NCBI GenBank assembly: GCA_015056975.1
Contig: SVFG01000003.1
Coordinates: 1 to 63,720, forward strand
Length of the DNA stretch: 63,720 nt
From: Lachnospiraceae bacterium
GTDB lineage: Bacteria > Bacillota > Clostridia > Lachnospirales > Lachnospiraceae
Direction of reading: 5' to 3'
A model generated the notes under the pieces. The model was given only the letters and a program-made list of their open reading frames with translations, was not told the origin of the DNA and made no database searches. Each line of letters begins with the position of its first letter. Positions within the stretch are counted from its first letter, which is position 1. The position numbers were made by a program, and so were the translations under genes. Below are positions 62,680 through 63,720 of the stretch, piece after piece.

Positions 62680-62767
62680 GTGATTTATTACTTCCGATAG
62701 TATATCCAAGACTGAAGGCTGTAAGCACAAGACTTACAACAGCAATCAGACTTTCAATTGTCATCAT
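62672..62767 (-). CDS. Candidate type I (holin-like/BsrG-TxpA-like) toxin peptide, 31 aa
   Basis: MMTIESLIAVVSLVLTAFSLGYTIGSNKSQK: one TM helix with basic C-terminus, RBS GAGGG; flanked by complementary sequences. Confidence 0.65.
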   Translation of the reverse strand: MMTIESLIAVVSLVLTAFSLGYTIGSNKSQK

Positions 62768-63256
62768 GGCAATCATCCCTCTTTCGTACAAATTTCCACT
62801 CTAAAGCAGATGTCTATATTAACAGAGGGTCACAGTCCCTCTGATGAAGGACAAACCGCCTACCGTGAATGATAGTACCCATGAAAGTAGTGTAACACAA
62901 GTCGTTATCTAACACAATAGATAATTCGAAGAAAAGCAAACGAAATAACGATAACAATTCAAGATACGTTTTAACACTTGTTTAGACTATGTCCGAATTG
63001 TAGAATAAATAAAATTTGTTTTAAATTTTGCTAGATATCTATAGAGAAAAACTTGAAAAAGGAATCTATAATGGTATTCTTTAAATTTATACTAGGAATA
63101 TCCGTAATCACGGTTAACGTGTGAGACGTTATGTTGGCTATTAGTGAAAATAAATAGACATTTGTTGACAATATATTTCTATGAGAATAAAATGAGAATA
63201 ACTGCAATTGTAAGAAAATAGTAAGAATATACAGACATAAATTATGTGAGGTAACA

Positions 63257-63720
63257 ATGAGTGATACAAGTATAATTTATAGCGATAAGTTTGGAATTAA
63301 TACATTCAAAAGAGAAATATGTATTGCTCTTGGAGAAACTTTCTGGAATGAGTTAGTAGAAGGGATAACCTTACCAGATATAGGGACGGAGTGTAAATGT
63401 CAGTGTCGTAATATGCAAGTATTTATGAAGCGCCTAGAAGAAAAGGTTGATGCAGAAACAGTTAAGCGTATTTTATATAAAGTTAGGCATGGTTTGCATC
63501 CTTCGCAATCGGCATGGGCGCGTGAAAAGTTTTTAGAAATAGGCGATTTGGACAAGTTTCTTAAAATGTGCCATGACAATGAGATTAGCAACTTTATCAA
63601 ATTGAATCGTGAGAAAAAGGATTTCTACGGCGATGAGATTACCGATGAAGTTCTAGAATTTATTAGAAATAATCCAAAGCTGTTAGCACCGGTGAGGAAA
63701 GGAAACAAACTGTATTGCAT
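63257..63720 (+). CDS. Uncharacterised protein, truncated by window end
   Basis: ATG after GTGAGGTAAC; open frame MSDTSIIYSDKFGINTFKREICIALGETFWNELVEGITLPDIG... to the end of the window. Confidence 0.6.
   Translation, partial: MSDTSIIYSDKFGINTFKREICIALGETFWNELVEGITLPDIGTECKCQCRNMQVFMKRLEEKVDAETVKRILYKVRHGLHPSQSAWAREKFLEIGDLDKFLKMCHDNEISNFIKLNREKKDFYGDEITDEVLEFIRNNPKLLAPVRKGNKLYC

Overview
The window is a chromosomal replication-origin neighbourhood of a Firmicutes bacterium, most likely a Lachnospiraceae-type clostridium (inferred from gene order and protein sequence, not from a database search). Left of oriC, on the minus strand, lie gyrA(partial)-gyrB-recF-S4-dnaN-dnaA. Right of oriC, on the plus strand, lie rpmH-rnpA-yidD-yidC-jag-mnmE-mnmG-rsmG, then parS sites, parA and parB, serS, tRNA-Arg, a yybP-ykoY-like (Mn2+) riboswitch ahead of an ABC transporter, an esterase lipoprotein, a 2-isopropylmalate synthase fused to an AraC-type DNA-binding domain, a PPIase, HAD, CCA-adding enzyme, CotS-like kinase, PEGA lipoprotein and HU. 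An accessory-looking island follows: an AgrC/AgrA-like LytTR two-component system, a LytTR-like direct-repeat operator inside a terminator-like hairpin, a putative 15-aa hydrophobic peptide, a small secreted Cys protein, and four tandem ~760-aa solute-binding-protein-like lipoproteins with near-identical junctions and no permease. After it comes the sporulation/division block (RqcP/YabO-like S4, yabP, yabQ, divIC, an MCP, a short spoIIE, tilS, hpt, ftsH), an alpha-amylase family enzyme, tRNA-Tyr, tRNA-Leu and a candidate type I toxin locus. The main candidates for undescribed biology are the LytTR/peptide/lipoprotein island, the LeuA-AraC fusion, a three-copy structured intergenic repeat family, and the Mn riboswitch paired with a MacB/FtsX-type transporter.
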